Shown here in pieces: positions 8,246-16,449 of a DNA stretch of 64,000 bases (position 1 is its first letter; each line of letters starts with the position of its first letter). The DNA is taken from the NCBI RefSeq assembly GCF_015665295.1, contig NZ_JADFAJ010000019.1:26016-90015 (forward strand). The letters are read 5' to 3'. The notes beneath the pieces were generated by a model. The model was given only the letters and a program-made list of their open reading frames with translations, ran no database searches and had not been told where the DNA came from. This DNA is from Maricaulis sp. Lineage in GTDB: Bacteria > Pseudomonadota > Alphaproteobacteria > Caulobacterales > Maricaulaceae. A program made the position numbers and the translations under genes.

Positions 8246-8968
8246 ATGCGCCGCGACCACCGCCCCTACTGGATGCACCAGGCCTGGGAAAACTTCGAGA
8301 ACGCCTGGGCGCGGCATTTCCTGTGGCCGCATTTCAGCGAGATCGGCCTCGCCCCCAAGATCGTCCAGCCCTGGGCGGTCGAGGTATTCGGTCCCAACAT
8401 CACCGCCGGTGAGTATCTCCACATCATCGCCAACAAGGCCGACCAGGTCCGCCTGACGGTGTGGTCGCCGCAGACCCAGGCCGGGCGGATCAGCCTCGGC
8501 GATCATGTCTTCCTGGCACCCGGCACGCGCATCCTCGCCGCTGGCGAGATCGAGATCGGTGATGCCTGCCTGATCGCCAACAAGGTCACGATCACCGATT
8601 GCGACTGGCACTCCATCCATGACCGCGTCGACCCGCAACCGGAATTCAGACCGGTGAAACTGGGCCGGAATGTCTGGATCGGCGATGGCGCCTTTGTCGG
8701 CAAGGGCGTCACCATTGGCGATCATTCGGTGGTCGGTGCGCGCTCTGTCGTCACAAAAGACGTCGAGCCCTGGACCATCGTCGCCGGCAATCCGGCCCGT
8801 GTCATCAAGCGCATCGACCCCGACGCCCCGATGAAGACCCGCTCCGACCTGTTTGCGGATGCGGAAGGCCTCGACCGTTTCATGGACACGGCCTACCGCC
8901 AGTCACTGGCAGGGAATTCGACGATTGGCTGGCTGCGCAGCCGGCTCTGGCCGGCGCGCGGGGATTGA
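8246..8968 (+). CDS. Left-handed beta-helix (hexapeptide) acetyltransferase
   Basis: 240 aa. Repeated [LIV]-G-x-x-x-x hexapeptides (for example ISLGDHVFLAPGTRILAAG, VWIGDGAFVGKGVTIGDHSVV) build the left-handed parallel beta helix of trimeric acyltransferases such as Maa/NodL/WbbJ. The catalytic His is probably in DCDWHSIHD, and PWTIVAGNPARVIKRI is the usual end of the domain. The frame is open far upstream from 7220, but that part is antisense to the thioesterase; MRRDHRPYWMHQAWENF at 8246 is the plausible start. The acceptor, perhaps an envelope sugar, is unknown. Confidence 0.85.
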   Translation: MRRDHRPYWMHQAWENFENAWARHFLWPHFSEIGLAPKIVQPWAVEVFGPNITAGEYLHIIANKADQVRLTVWSPQTQAGRISLGDHVFLAPGTRILAAGEIEIGDACLIANKVTITDCDWHSIHDRVDPQPEFRPVKLGRNVWIGDGAFVGKGVTIGDHSVVGARSVVTKDVEPWTIVAGNPARVIKRIDPDAPMKTRSDLFADAEGLDRFMDTAYRQSLAGNSTIGWLRSRLWPARGD

Positions 8969-8969
8969 G

Positions 8970-9118
8970 GCTTTCCCCCCACATCGTGGGGAGGGAAACC
9001 GCGAAGCGGTGGAGGGGTGACGTGCCTTGCGCGGCATCACGGCGCTGAAGCGCCGCCCCATAGAGCCGAGGCTTCGCCCCGGCCCACTTCCCCACGCTGT
9101 GGGGAAGAAAAGAAAGCC
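8970..9118. repeat. Intergenic palindrome-rich repeat (family C)
   Basis: Non-coding stretch made of nested short inverted repeats: CCCCACATCGTGGGG near 8976-8991, ACCGCGAAGCGGT near 8998-9011, and CTTCCCCACGCTGTGGGGAAG at 9087-9107. The ends GCTTT and AAAGC mirror one another. The last palindrome closely resembles the 28-bp palindrome behind the capsid gene at 44196-44223. It may form several RNA hairpins downstream of the acetyltransferase. No coding capacity is credible. Confidence 0.55.
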
Positions 9119-9133
9119 TTCCCCAGCTTTTCT

Positions 9134-9272
9134 CATTTTTCCGGAGGCGCAACGCGCCATCCCGGACCGACGGGAGACTCATTGCTGACCGGATGGATTC
9201 GCAGGTCCCGGCTCTCCGCTCCGCTTTCGCGGGGCCTCGGCCGGGTTTCGCGGGGCTTCGGCCGGGAAAATG
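9134..9272. repeat. Interspersed palindromic repeat, family B copy 1
   Basis: It begins CATTTTTCCGG and ends CCGGGAAAATG, terminal inverted repeats shared by four places in the window (9134, 43739, 44060, 45959). The interior GGGAGACTC and GGTCCCGGCTCTCCG are nearly identical to copy 4. It lies between the acetyltransferase and the nucleoside transporter terminus and holds no gene. Confidence 0.75.
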
Positions 9273-9315
9273 GTGAGGATGAGCTTGATAAAGCGCGCCA
9301 GCGCGAACCCTGCCC

Positions 9316-10596
9316 CTACCCGAACAGCCCCTGCGGCAGCACCCCGATCGCTGCCCCTGTCATCAGCGTCGCCAACGTGCCCGAGATCAGCGCTTTCGGG
9401 GCCAGCTGGAGGATGTCCTCGCGGCGCGACGGCGCAATCGCGACCAGGCCGCCCGTGAGGATGCCGACGCTGGAGAAATTGGCGAAGCCGCACAGCGCAT
9501 AGGTCATGATCAGGCTGGTGCGCGGGGACAACTCGTCGCCGATCTGGGCCAGCCGGTCATAGGCATAGACCTCGTTGAGCGCCGTCTTGAGACCCATCAG
9601 GGAGCCCGCCTGGGTCGCTTCCGACCAGGGCACGCCGGCCAGCCAGACGATGGGCGCAAACAGCCAGCCCAGGATGCGGTCGACCGAGAGGGCGGCGCCG
9701 AACACGTCCGGGAAAAGACCCAGCATGACGTTCAAAAGGGCGACCAGGGCGGTGAAGACCAGCAGCATGAAGATGATGTTGAAATAAAGCCGCATGCCAT
9801 CCGACACGCCGGTGGTCAGCGCATCCATGGAGGAATGGTAGATCTGGGTCGGCACCTTTTCCTTGGCCTCGGCTTCCGGGGTCACGGGCTCGGCCGGCAT
9901 CATCAGGCGCGACAGCAGGACGGCGGCGGGCACCGAGATCAGCGAGGCGGTGAAGATATGACCGGCGGCACCGTCAATAATGCCGGAGAGCTGGGAGACA
10001 TAAAGCGCCATCACCGAGCCGGCGACGGTGGAAAAGCCGACCGTCATGATCAGGAAAAGGTCGGAGCGGCTCATGTCGGGCAGGCGCGGCCGGATGAGAA
10101 CCGGGCTTTCCGTCATGCCCAGGAAGATATTGGCCGCAGCGCCCAGGCTGGCCGAACCGGACAGGTTCAAGAGACGCTGGAAGGCAAAGGCAAAGGCCCG
10201 CACCAGGACTTCCAGGATCCGCCAGCGCCACAACAGGGCCGACAGGGCCGAGAGCACGATCACCATGGGCAGCGCCTGGAAGGCAAACAGGAAAGTGCCG
10301 CCCGCCGCGTCCGGATTGATCTCGAAGGGCATGGCGCCACCAGCGAGATAACCGAAGACGAATTGCGCGCCCTCATTGGTCACTTCCTGCAGCACGGCAA
10401 CAACACCGGTCAGGGATTGCAGGAAGGCGCGGAAAGGCGCGACCGTGTACAGCAGGGTGGCGATGACCAGCTGCAGGCCGATGGCCCCGCCGAGCAAGAC
10501 GACAGGAAGACGCTTGCGCGGTCCCAGGAGCCAGGCAATGCCCGCAAGAAGGAACAGGCCCGCAAAGCTGCGCCCCTGCAGCATAAGATCATCCAT
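9316..10596 (-). CDS. CNT-family concentrative nucleoside transporter (NupC-like)
   Basis: 426 aa inner-membrane protein with about ten hydrophobic segments. Imports nucleosides with H+ or Na+. The family signature GLKTALNEVYAY (G-x-K-x-x-x-NE-x-x-A/Y) is present, as are the first half TNEGAQFVFGYL and NIFLGMTESPVLIRPRL (the nucleoside-binding NxFxGxxEAP-like block, with T/S variants) and the late CGFANFSSVGI helix. ATG 10596 (MDDLMLQGRSFAGLF) is chosen because the further upstream frame overlaps the divergent DUF1289 gene. Single gene. Confidence 0.88.
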   Translation of the reverse strand: MDDLMLQGRSFAGLFLLAGIAWLLGPRKRLPVVLLGGAIGLQLVIATLLYTVAPFRAFLQSLTGVVAVLQEVTNEGAQFVFGYLAGGAMPFEINPDAAGGTFLFAFQALPMVIVLSALSALLWRWRILEVLVRAFAFAFQRLLNLSGSASLGAAANIFLGMTESPVLIRPRLPDMSRSDLFLIMTVGFSTVAGSVMALYVSQLSGIIDGAAGHIFTASLISVPAAVLLSRLMMPAEPVTPEAEAKEKVPTQIYHSSMDALTTGVSDGMRLYFNIIFMLLVFTALVALLNVMLGLFPDVFGAALSVDRILGWLFAPIVWLAGVPWSEATQAGSLMGLKTALNEVYAYDRLAQIGDELSPRTSLIMTYALCGFANFSSVGILTGGLVAIAPSRREDILQLAPKALISGTLATLMTGAAIGVLPQGLFG

Positions 10597-10692
10597 GGAA
10601 GTCCCCGGCCGGTCAAAACGGGACCTTATTCCGCCCGCACCAGCCGCTGCAAGCACTTGCCTCAACGTCCGGCCCGCGAAATGCTGCAGCGC

Positions 10693-10908
10693 ATGACGCT
10701 GACCCCCAACAAACCGCCGATCCGGACGCCCTGCGTGCAGGTCTGCTTCGTTGATCCCAAAGCACAATTATGTGTCGGCTGCTTCCGCACCATGGAAGAG
10801 CTGGGCCGCTGGACACGTTACAGCGATGATGAGCGCGCGGCGATCATGGCGGCCCTGCCCGGCCGTGAAGCGGCCTATCAGGCGGCCCGCAAATCACGGC
10901 AGGACTAG
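10693..10908 (+). CDS. DUF1289 small cysteine protein
   Basis: 71 aa. Four conserved cysteines in TPCVQVCFVDPKAQLCVGCFRTMEEL are the hallmark of DUF1289, a probable Zn- or Fe-S-binding module of unknown function, followed by the conserved W...DDERAAIM helix. An in-frame ATG at 10681 would add four residues. It is followed after 3 nt by the retropepsin-like gene, so the two are co-transcribed. Confidence 0.85.
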   Translation: MTLTPNKPPIRTPCVQVCFVDPKAQLCVGCFRTMEELGRWTRYSDDERAAIMAALPGREAAYQAARKSRQD

Positions 10909-10911
10909 GTC

Positions 10912-11631
10912 ATGCGCCAGCTGATCACCCGCGCCGCTCTGCCGGTCCTCGCCCTTGCCATTGCGCTGATCGTCCTGCGCGTGATCAGCTGGCCGCTGTG
11001 GGAGGGGGTCGAGCCGCTGGCGCGAACGGTTTTCATGACAACAATCCTGATCCTGCTGGGCCTCGCCCTCACCGGTTCAGCCCTCGCTCCGGACCGGACC
11101 CGTCACCGCAACCTCATCGCCTGGGTGTCGATCAGCGCCGCGGCGTGCAGCGTCGCCGTGCTCGATCGCGATTATGCGGACTGGCAGTATCAGGACATCT
11201 GGGGCGCAGCCCCCGTTGAAGCCGCCAGCGCCCGGCGCAGCCCGGGCGGGGTGCAGCTGGATGATGGCGCCATCGTGCTGGCGCGCCAGTTCGACGGGCA
11301 TTTCTATATCGACACCGAAATCAACGGGACCGAAGTCAATTTCCTGATCGATACCGGTGCGACCGGTGTCGCGCTGACCCTCGACGATGCCCGCCGGGTC
11401 GGCATCCGCACCGACCGGCTTGAATTCAGCATCCAGACCTCGACGGCGGCGGGCCGGTCAATGGCTGCCGCGGTCGAGATCCGCACGCTCGACCTGCCCG
11501 GTCGCACATTCGAGCGGGTGCCGGCCCTGGTGATGAGTGGCGGCGAGCGGTCCCTGCTCGGCATGACCGTACTGGAACGCTTCGACGTGATCGAGATTCG
11601 CCGCGACCAGCTTGTCCTGCGCTCAGAATAG
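10912..11631 (+). CDS. Membrane-anchored retropepsin-like aspartic protease (TIGR02281 type)
   Basis: 239 aa. The N-terminal half holds two or three hydrophobic helices (about 5-25, 40-60, 67-85); the C-terminal domain faces the periplasm. The catalytic motif is NFLIDTGATGVALT, the DTGA loop of clan AA aspartic proteases, preceded by FYIDTEINGTEV. The flap and second-half elements (MSGGERSLLGMTVLERFD) fit the retropepsin fold, which acts as a dimer because there is one DTG per chain. Starts 3 nt after the DUF1289 stop. Substrate unknown. Confidence 0.83.
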   Translation: MRQLITRAALPVLALAIALIVLRVISWPLWEGVEPLARTVFMTTILILLGLALTGSALAPDRTRHRNLIAWVSISAAACSVAVLDRDYADWQYQDIWGAAPVEAASARRSPGGVQLDDGAIVLARQFDGHFYIDTEINGTEVNFLIDTGATGVALTLDDARRVGIRTDRLEFSIQTSTAAGRSMAAAVEIRTLDLPGRTFERVPALVMSGGERSLLGMTVLERFDVIEIRRDQLVLRSE

Positions 11632-11640
11632 CGGCTCCGG

Positions 11641-12459
11641 TCAGCCGGCGGCCAGCCAGGCCTCGCGCACCAGCATGACACCGACGACCACCAGGCCAAC
11701 GGCGAAACAGCGCTTGAGCGTCTTCTCCGGCAGGCTGTGCGCCAGCCTGGCACCGAGCGGCGCAACGAAGAAGGCCGAGCCGGCCAGCAGGGCAAAACCG
11801 GGCAGGTTCACATAGCCGAGCGAATACGGCACGGCGTCCTGTCCCCAGCCATTGACGATGAAGCCAACCGCGCCGGGAAAGCCTATGGCCACACCGAAAC
11901 CGGCGGCGGTCGCGACCGCCTTGTGGATCGGTTTGCCACACAGCGTCATCAGGGTGACCCCGAGCACGCCGCCGCCAATCCCCATGAGGGCTGAAAGGAT
12001 ACCGATCGAGCCGCCCAGCCCCCAGCGCACGGGACCGCCGGGCATGTCGTCGGCGAGGCGCCAGTCAGGGCGTCCGAAAAAGAACTGCGCCGACAGGAGG
12101 ATCGCCATCGCGCCGAACAGGCCGGTCAGGAAGTTGCCGGGCAGGATATGCGCGATGCGCGAGCCGATCAGCGTGCCGATCACGATCCAGGGCGCCCAGG
12201 CCTTCAGGACCGCGAAATCGACGGCGCCGCGTTTGGCATGGGCCGAGACCGAACGCAGCGAGGTGGCAATGATCACTGCCAGCGACGTCCCGACCGCAAC
12301 CTGCATGATGGTCGGGTCGTCATAGCCGAGGAACTGGAAGGCATAGAACATGGCCGGCACCATGACGATGCCGCCGCCAATGCCGAACAGGCCGGCGATC
12401 AGCCCGGCAGAGGCGCCCGTCGCCGCCATCGCCAGGACCAGAATCCAGATATCGGTCAT
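11641..12459 (-). CDS. TauE/SafE family sulfite/organosulfonate exporter-like membrane protein
   Basis: 272 aa, about eight hydrophobic segments. TauE/SafE hallmarks are the glycine-rich GLFGIGGGIVMVPAM near residues 24-38 and its repeat SALMGIGGGVLGVTLMTL in the second half. The family exports or imports sulfur-containing anions or sulfite; the true substrate is unknown. Its ATG directly abuts the dusA stop (TGA then ATG, no spacer), so it is probably translated by coupling to dusA. It is convergent with the aspartic protease gene, 9 bp apart. Confidence 0.85.
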   Translation of the reverse strand: MTDIWILVLAMAATGASAGLIAGLFGIGGGIVMVPAMFYAFQFLGYDDPTIMQVAVGTSLAVIIATSLRSVSAHAKRGAVDFAVLKAWAPWIVIGTLIGSRIAHILPGNFLTGLFGAMAILLSAQFFFGRPDWRLADDMPGGPVRWGLGGSIGILSALMGIGGGVLGVTLMTLCGKPIHKAVATAAGFGVAIGFPGAVGFIVNGWGQDAVPYSLGYVNLPGFALLAGSAFFVAPLGARLAHSLPEKTLKRCFAVGLVVVGVMLVREAWLAAG

Positions 12460-13455
12460 TCAGGCTGCCTCATCGCGCGGCGACACGGCCGCCTGCGCTT
12501 CCTCGACTACGTCGAGCCCGGCGCCGGCGCGCGGGGCCTTCTCCGACAGGATGCGCCGCCACTGGCGCGCGCCGGGCTCGCCGGCATACAGGCCGAGCAT
12601 GTGACGGGTGATGTCATGCAGGCGGCCACCGCCATCAAGATGGGCCGCGATATAGGGCCGGCAGGCGTCCAGCGCCTGTGACCGGGTCGCCACCGGATCG
12701 GCTTCGCCGAATAGGGTTGAGTCGACTCGGGCAAGTATCCACGGCGTGTGATAGGCGGCGCGTCCGATCATGGCACCATCGAGATCGCTGCTCTCGCGAA
12801 CCGCGTGACCCAGATCTTCCAGCCCGCCATTGAGGATGATTTCCAGTTCCGGGCGCTCGGCCTTGAGACGGCGCACCAGATCATAGTCGAGCGGCGGGAT
12901 GGTACGGTTTTCCTTCGGGCTGAGCCCGTTGAGCCAGGCTTTGCGGGCATGCACGGCAAAACTCGTGACGCCGCGCGCCGCACAGGCATCGACCAGGGCG
13001 AAGAGCGCGGCTTGCGGGTCCTGGTCATCGACCCCGATCCGGCATTTCACGGTAACCGGGATGGCGACCGCCTCGCGCATTGCCTGGACACAGTCGGCGA
13101 CCAGTTCCGGCTCGAGCATCAGGCAGGCGCCGAAACGGCCGGACTGGACCCTATCGGAGGGACAGCCGACATTGAGATTGACCTCGCAATAGCCGAAATC
13201 CTGCGCCGTCCGGGCGGCGGCAGCGAGCTCGGCCGGGTCGGAGCCGCCCAGCTGGATGGCAACCGGTTGCTCTGCGGCGTCAAAGCCGATCAGGCGTGCC
13301 GTGTCGCCATTGATGATCGCCTTGTCGACCGCCATCTCGGTATAGAGCAGCGCCTTGCGCGTGAGGACACGGTGGAAGGCCCGGCAATGCCGGTCCGTCC
13401 AGTCCATCATCGGAGCCACCGAGAGCCGGCGCGAAAAGGTCGAAGGCGTATCCAT
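12460..13455 (-). CDS. dusA: tRNA-dihydrouridine(20/20a) synthase DusA
   Basis: 331 aa flavoenzyme that reduces U20/U20a in the tRNA D-loop. Visible are the N-terminal FMN-barrel strand RLSVAPMMDWTDRHCR, the catalytic Cys in NLNVGCPSDRVQSGRFGA, VTVKCRIGVDD, HARKAWLNGLSPKENR (typical of DusA) and the phosphate-binding ILNGG. ATG 13455 (MDTPSTFSRR) is preferred to the GTG nine bases upstream. Heads a two-gene unit with the TauE-like exporter; divergent from the gene at 13613. Confidence 0.93.
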   Translation of the reverse strand: MDTPSTFSRRLSVAPMMDWTDRHCRAFHRVLTRKALLYTEMAVDKAIINGDTARLIGFDAAEQPVAIQLGGSDPAELAAAARTAQDFGYCEVNLNVGCPSDRVQSGRFGACLMLEPELVADCVQAMREAVAIPVTVKCRIGVDDQDPQAALFALVDACAARGVTSFAVHARKAWLNGLSPKENRTIPPLDYDLVRRLKAERPELEIILNGGLEDLGHAVRESSDLDGAMIGRAAYHTPWILARVDSTLFGEADPVATRSQALDACRPYIAAHLDGGGRLHDITRHMLGLYAGEPGARQWRRILSEKAPRAGAGLDVVEEAQAAVSPRDEAA

Positions 13456-13612
13456 GACGCGCACATAGCCTGTGCAGGCCAGTCGGGCAACGCGTCACGC
13501 CCGTAGCGGTTGGCGCAGCGCCCGTGCGGATGATCGTTCAAATCCGGTCTGTTCCGTTCACCCGGTTTAAACGCGGACATGGTTGTGTGACGGGGGCGAG
13601 GGAGTTTGACAC

Positions 13613-14164
13613 ATGGCCAAGGCAGTCTTTCACAAGCATCAGCGTGTCTTTGTCGGACCGGTAGGGACCTGGGCATTGATCGAACAGGTCAAGCCGCACT
13701 GGGTGAAGGATGTCGAGGAGCCGATCCGCATCGCCTATGATTGCGGGCTTGGTCGCGACTTTGTCGCCGAAGAACTCTCCGCCGAACAGGCCGACCATGT
13801 CGAGGCGGGTCACTGGCGTGTCCTGCGCGCCAGGAACAAATGGCAGAGCGTCGAGGAATGCGCCGGGCATCCCTTCCCCGGCACCTTCCCCGTCGTTGTC
13901 ACCGAGGCGATGGACTGGGGCGGCTGGCGCGTGCCGGCAGCGGAGTATGACCGCGACCCGCACCGTATCGAGGCCCAGGCCCGCCTCCTGGCCAACAGCC
14001 CCCGCCTGCTGGAAATCGCCGAACGCCTTGCGGCCCTGGCCGGCGAAGAGGGTGAATTATCACCCGCTTTGGCCGAGCTTTCGCGCCAGGCCGAGAACGT
14101 CCTCAAGGACGTCAACACCAAGCCAGGCAAGCGCGGAGTCGGCAGCCGACGGGCAGCTGCCTGA
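13613..14164 (+). CDS. Conserved hypothetical protein, possibly Caulobacterales-specific
   Basis: 183 aa, soluble, no signal peptide. The first 110 residues are aromatic-rich and look like a compact folded domain (KHQRVFVGPVGTWALIEQVKPHW; EAMDWGGWRVPAAEYDRDPHR); the rest is helical, with a basic, Ala-rich tail. The start is supported by GGGAG nine nt upstream. I recognise no named domain. It stands alone between divergent dusA and the EAL gene. Confidence 0.75.
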   Translation: MAKAVFHKHQRVFVGPVGTWALIEQVKPHWVKDVEEPIRIAYDCGLGRDFVAEELSAEQADHVEAGHWRVLRARNKWQSVEECAGHPFPGTFPVVVTEAMDWGGWRVPAAEYDRDPHRIEAQARLLANSPRLLEIAERLAALAGEEGELSPALAELSRQAENVLKDVNTKPGKRGVGSRRAAA

Positions 14165-14239
14165 TTTACCTAAAATTTTAAGGGCGTTCTAACGATTGCC
14201 CGTCGACACTGGGCGACCTGTGCACACGAGTGGAATCCC

Positions 14240-15805
14240 ATGTCCCTGGTCGAACAACGCAACCGTTTCCTGTCCTTCGCCTTTGCCGCTGCCGACATTC
14301 TGATCGAGACAGATGGCAAGGGTCGCGTGACCTATGCTGCCGGTGCCGTCGCCACGCTGGGCGAGCCGCAATTGACCGGCTCGGGCGAGGATCTCGCCAA
14401 GCGTTTTGACCGCACCTCGCGACCGGTTTTCCAGGCGACCATGCATCGCCTCAAGCCCGGACGTCGGCTCGGCCCGGTCCGGATCGCCGTCGGCGGCCGG
14501 GAATGCCGCCTTTGCGGCTGGATGCTGGGCGATGATGACCGCATTCGCTGGAGCCTGTCCTACGAAGCCCTCCACGCCCCGGACGAACTCGATCCGCAAG
14601 CCTTTGAGCGCAGCGCCGAGCGCGCGATCGAGAAGGCTCGGTCCGCGGGCGTAAACATGGCCATGTCGGTGCTTCGGATTGAAGCCGGGGATGCGCTCGA
14701 CCGGCTGGTCGGCCATGAGCGGGCAGCCGCGATCTATCAGTCCGTCGCCGCCTCCTGCGCGCTCGCCGTCGGCGATGACGGTGTCGCCCGCCAGGTCGAC
14801 GAAGAGCGGACCGCCCTGATCCACGACCGGACGCTCGACCTTGAGCGGCTCCGGAAGGAAATCGAAGGCAGCCTTGCCGATGCAGGCCTCGACGAAGCCG
14901 TTGTCAGCATCGATTCCGTAGCCGATGCGCCAAGTCTCGATTCAAGTGTTGCCATCCAGGCCTTCCTCTACGCCATCAATCAAGCTGCCCAGTCCGACCG
15001 CGTCCTGGACGTCGTCAGCCTGCAGGAAGTTGCCGAAGGCATGATGCAGGAGAATGAGCGCCGTATGAAGGAGTTGCGGACCACTATTGCCGGACGTGTG
15101 ATCGAGCCGCACGCCCAGCCGGTCGTCGACCTGGAGACCGGCGAGGTCCACCATTACGAGCTCCTGCTGCGTCTGCCCGGCGGCAAGCCGGTGCAGGACA
15201 GTGTCGGCTTTGCCGAGAACACCGGACTGATTTACGAGATCGACTTCGCGATGACCGAGATCGCCGCCACCTTCCTGCGCGACGATTTCGATCGGCCGTC
15301 ACTGGCGGTGAACCTGTCCGGAAAATCGCTGACCAACATGGCCTGGGGCAAGCGTTTCCTGGCCCTGCTGGCGGATCTCAAGATCGACCGTTCCCGCCTC
15401 AGCTTCGAGCTGACGGAGACGGCGACCGTCACCAATATCAAGGCCGCCAATGCCGTGATCCAGAAAATCCGCGAGCGCGGCCACGATGTCTGCCTCGACG
15501 ATTTCGGGGCCGGCTCGGCCGGCTTCCACTATCTACGCGATTTCCCGGCCGACGTGGTCAAGATCGACGGCAGCTATGTCAAGCAGTTCGAACGCTCCAA
15601 GCGCGATGCGACCCTGCTCAAGGGCATGATCAATATCTGCCGCAGCCTCGGGGCGGCGACGGTCGCCGAGATGATCGAGACCGAAGCCCAGGCAAAGGCA
15701 CTGAAGACTTTCGGTGTGACCTATGGGCAGGGTTACTATTTCGGTAAGCCTGTGCCGCTAAGCTCCCTCAAGAACCTGAAGAGTAAGGCGTCGCACGCGG
15801 CGTGA
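14240..15805 (+). CDS. EAL-domain protein (probable c-di-GMP phosphodiesterase or sensor)
   Basis: 521 aa, soluble. Residues 1-110 look PAS-like, about 120-190 are helical, about 255-285 may form a coiled coil, and the EAL domain covers about 285-510. The signature reads ELL rather than EAL (YELLLRLPGG), but the first Glu is kept. Other metal and catalytic positions appear intact: NLSGKS, ELTET, CLDDFGAG, VKIDG, VAEMIET and the terminal YGQGYYFGKP. Turnover is therefore plausible. The response regulator starts 21 nt downstream, suggesting joint signalling. Confidence 0.85.
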   Translation: MSLVEQRNRFLSFAFAAADILIETDGKGRVTYAAGAVATLGEPQLTGSGEDLAKRFDRTSRPVFQATMHRLKPGRRLGPVRIAVGGRECRLCGWMLGDDDRIRWSLSYEALHAPDELDPQAFERSAERAIEKARSAGVNMAMSVLRIEAGDALDRLVGHERAAAIYQSVAASCALAVGDDGVARQVDEERTALIHDRTLDLERLRKEIEGSLADAGLDEAVVSIDSVADAPSLDSSVAIQAFLYAINQAAQSDRVLDVVSLQEVAEGMMQENERRMKELRTTIAGRVIEPHAQPVVDLETGEVHHYELLLRLPGGKPVQDSVGFAENTGLIYEIDFAMTEIAATFLRDDFDRPSLAVNLSGKSLTNMAWGKRFLALLADLKIDRSRLSFELTETATVTNIKAANAVIQKIRERGHDVCLDDFGAGSAGFHYLRDFPADVVKIDGSYVKQFERSKRDATLLKGMINICRSLGAATVAEMIETEAQAKALKTFGVTYGQGYYFGKPVPLSSLKNLKSKASHAA

Positions 15806-15826
15806 CGTAACTGAGGTAGGCAGACC

Positions 15827-16384
15827 ATGGCCGTTGATTTCAGCCGTGTGCGAATTCTGATCGTCGATGATAACGGCTATATGCTGACCATCCTGCGCAC
15901 CATTTTGCACGGGTTCGGCATCAAGCAGATATTCGAGTCGAAAGACCCGGCCGACGCGTTCGACCTGGTCCGCTCCGATTCGGTCGACATCATCATCACC
16001 GACTATCAGATGGAAATCCTCGACGGGCTCGACTTCGTGCGCCTGGTGCGGACCGCCGATGACAGTCCCAATCCGCTTGTGCCGATCATCATGCTGAGTG
16101 CCTATTCGGAGAAATCCAAGGTAATGGCTGCGCGCGATGCCGGGGTCACCGAATTCTGCTGCAAGCCGGTCACCGCCAAGGAGATGTTTTCCAAGATCGC
16201 CTCGGTAATCAACGAGCCCAGACCCTTCATCCGGAACAAGAATTATTTCGGTCCCGATCGGCGGCGTGCCAATGCCGGAGGCCCGGCCTACAAGGGTGCG
16301 GAACGCCGAAAGGCGCGCCAGAAGGTGGCCGCCGAGAGCGACGCGGCCACGGACGCGCCGGAGACCGGTGCCGGCGAGGCCTAG
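15827..16384 (+). CDS. CheY-like response regulator with C-terminal basic tail
   Basis: 185 aa. Receiver domain about 8-128 with acidic pair DD in LIVDDNGYM, phospho-acceptor Asp in IIITDYQMEILDG, a Ser in MLSAYSE and the switch Lys in CCKPVTAKEM. No DNA-binding domain follows; the tail PFIRNKNYFGPDRRRAN then basic and acidic stretches is typical of a single-domain regulator group in alphaproteobacteria. It follows the EAL gene and precedes the large histidine kinase by 65 nt, so it may be the phosphorylation partner of that kinase. Confidence 0.85.
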   Translation: MAVDFSRVRILIVDDNGYMLTILRTILHGFGIKQIFESKDPADAFDLVRSDSVDIIITDYQMEILDGLDFVRLVRTADDSPNPLVPIIMLSAYSEKSKVMAARDAGVTEFCCKPVTAKEMFSKIASVINEPRPFIRNKNYFGPDRRRANAGGPAYKGAERRKARQKVAAESDAATDAPETGAGEA

Positions 16385-16449
16385 ATTACCGTTTGCAAGC
16401 CCGCGCTCACAGGTCGACACAGGCCCGCGACGCACCTTAGTTTGAGACC

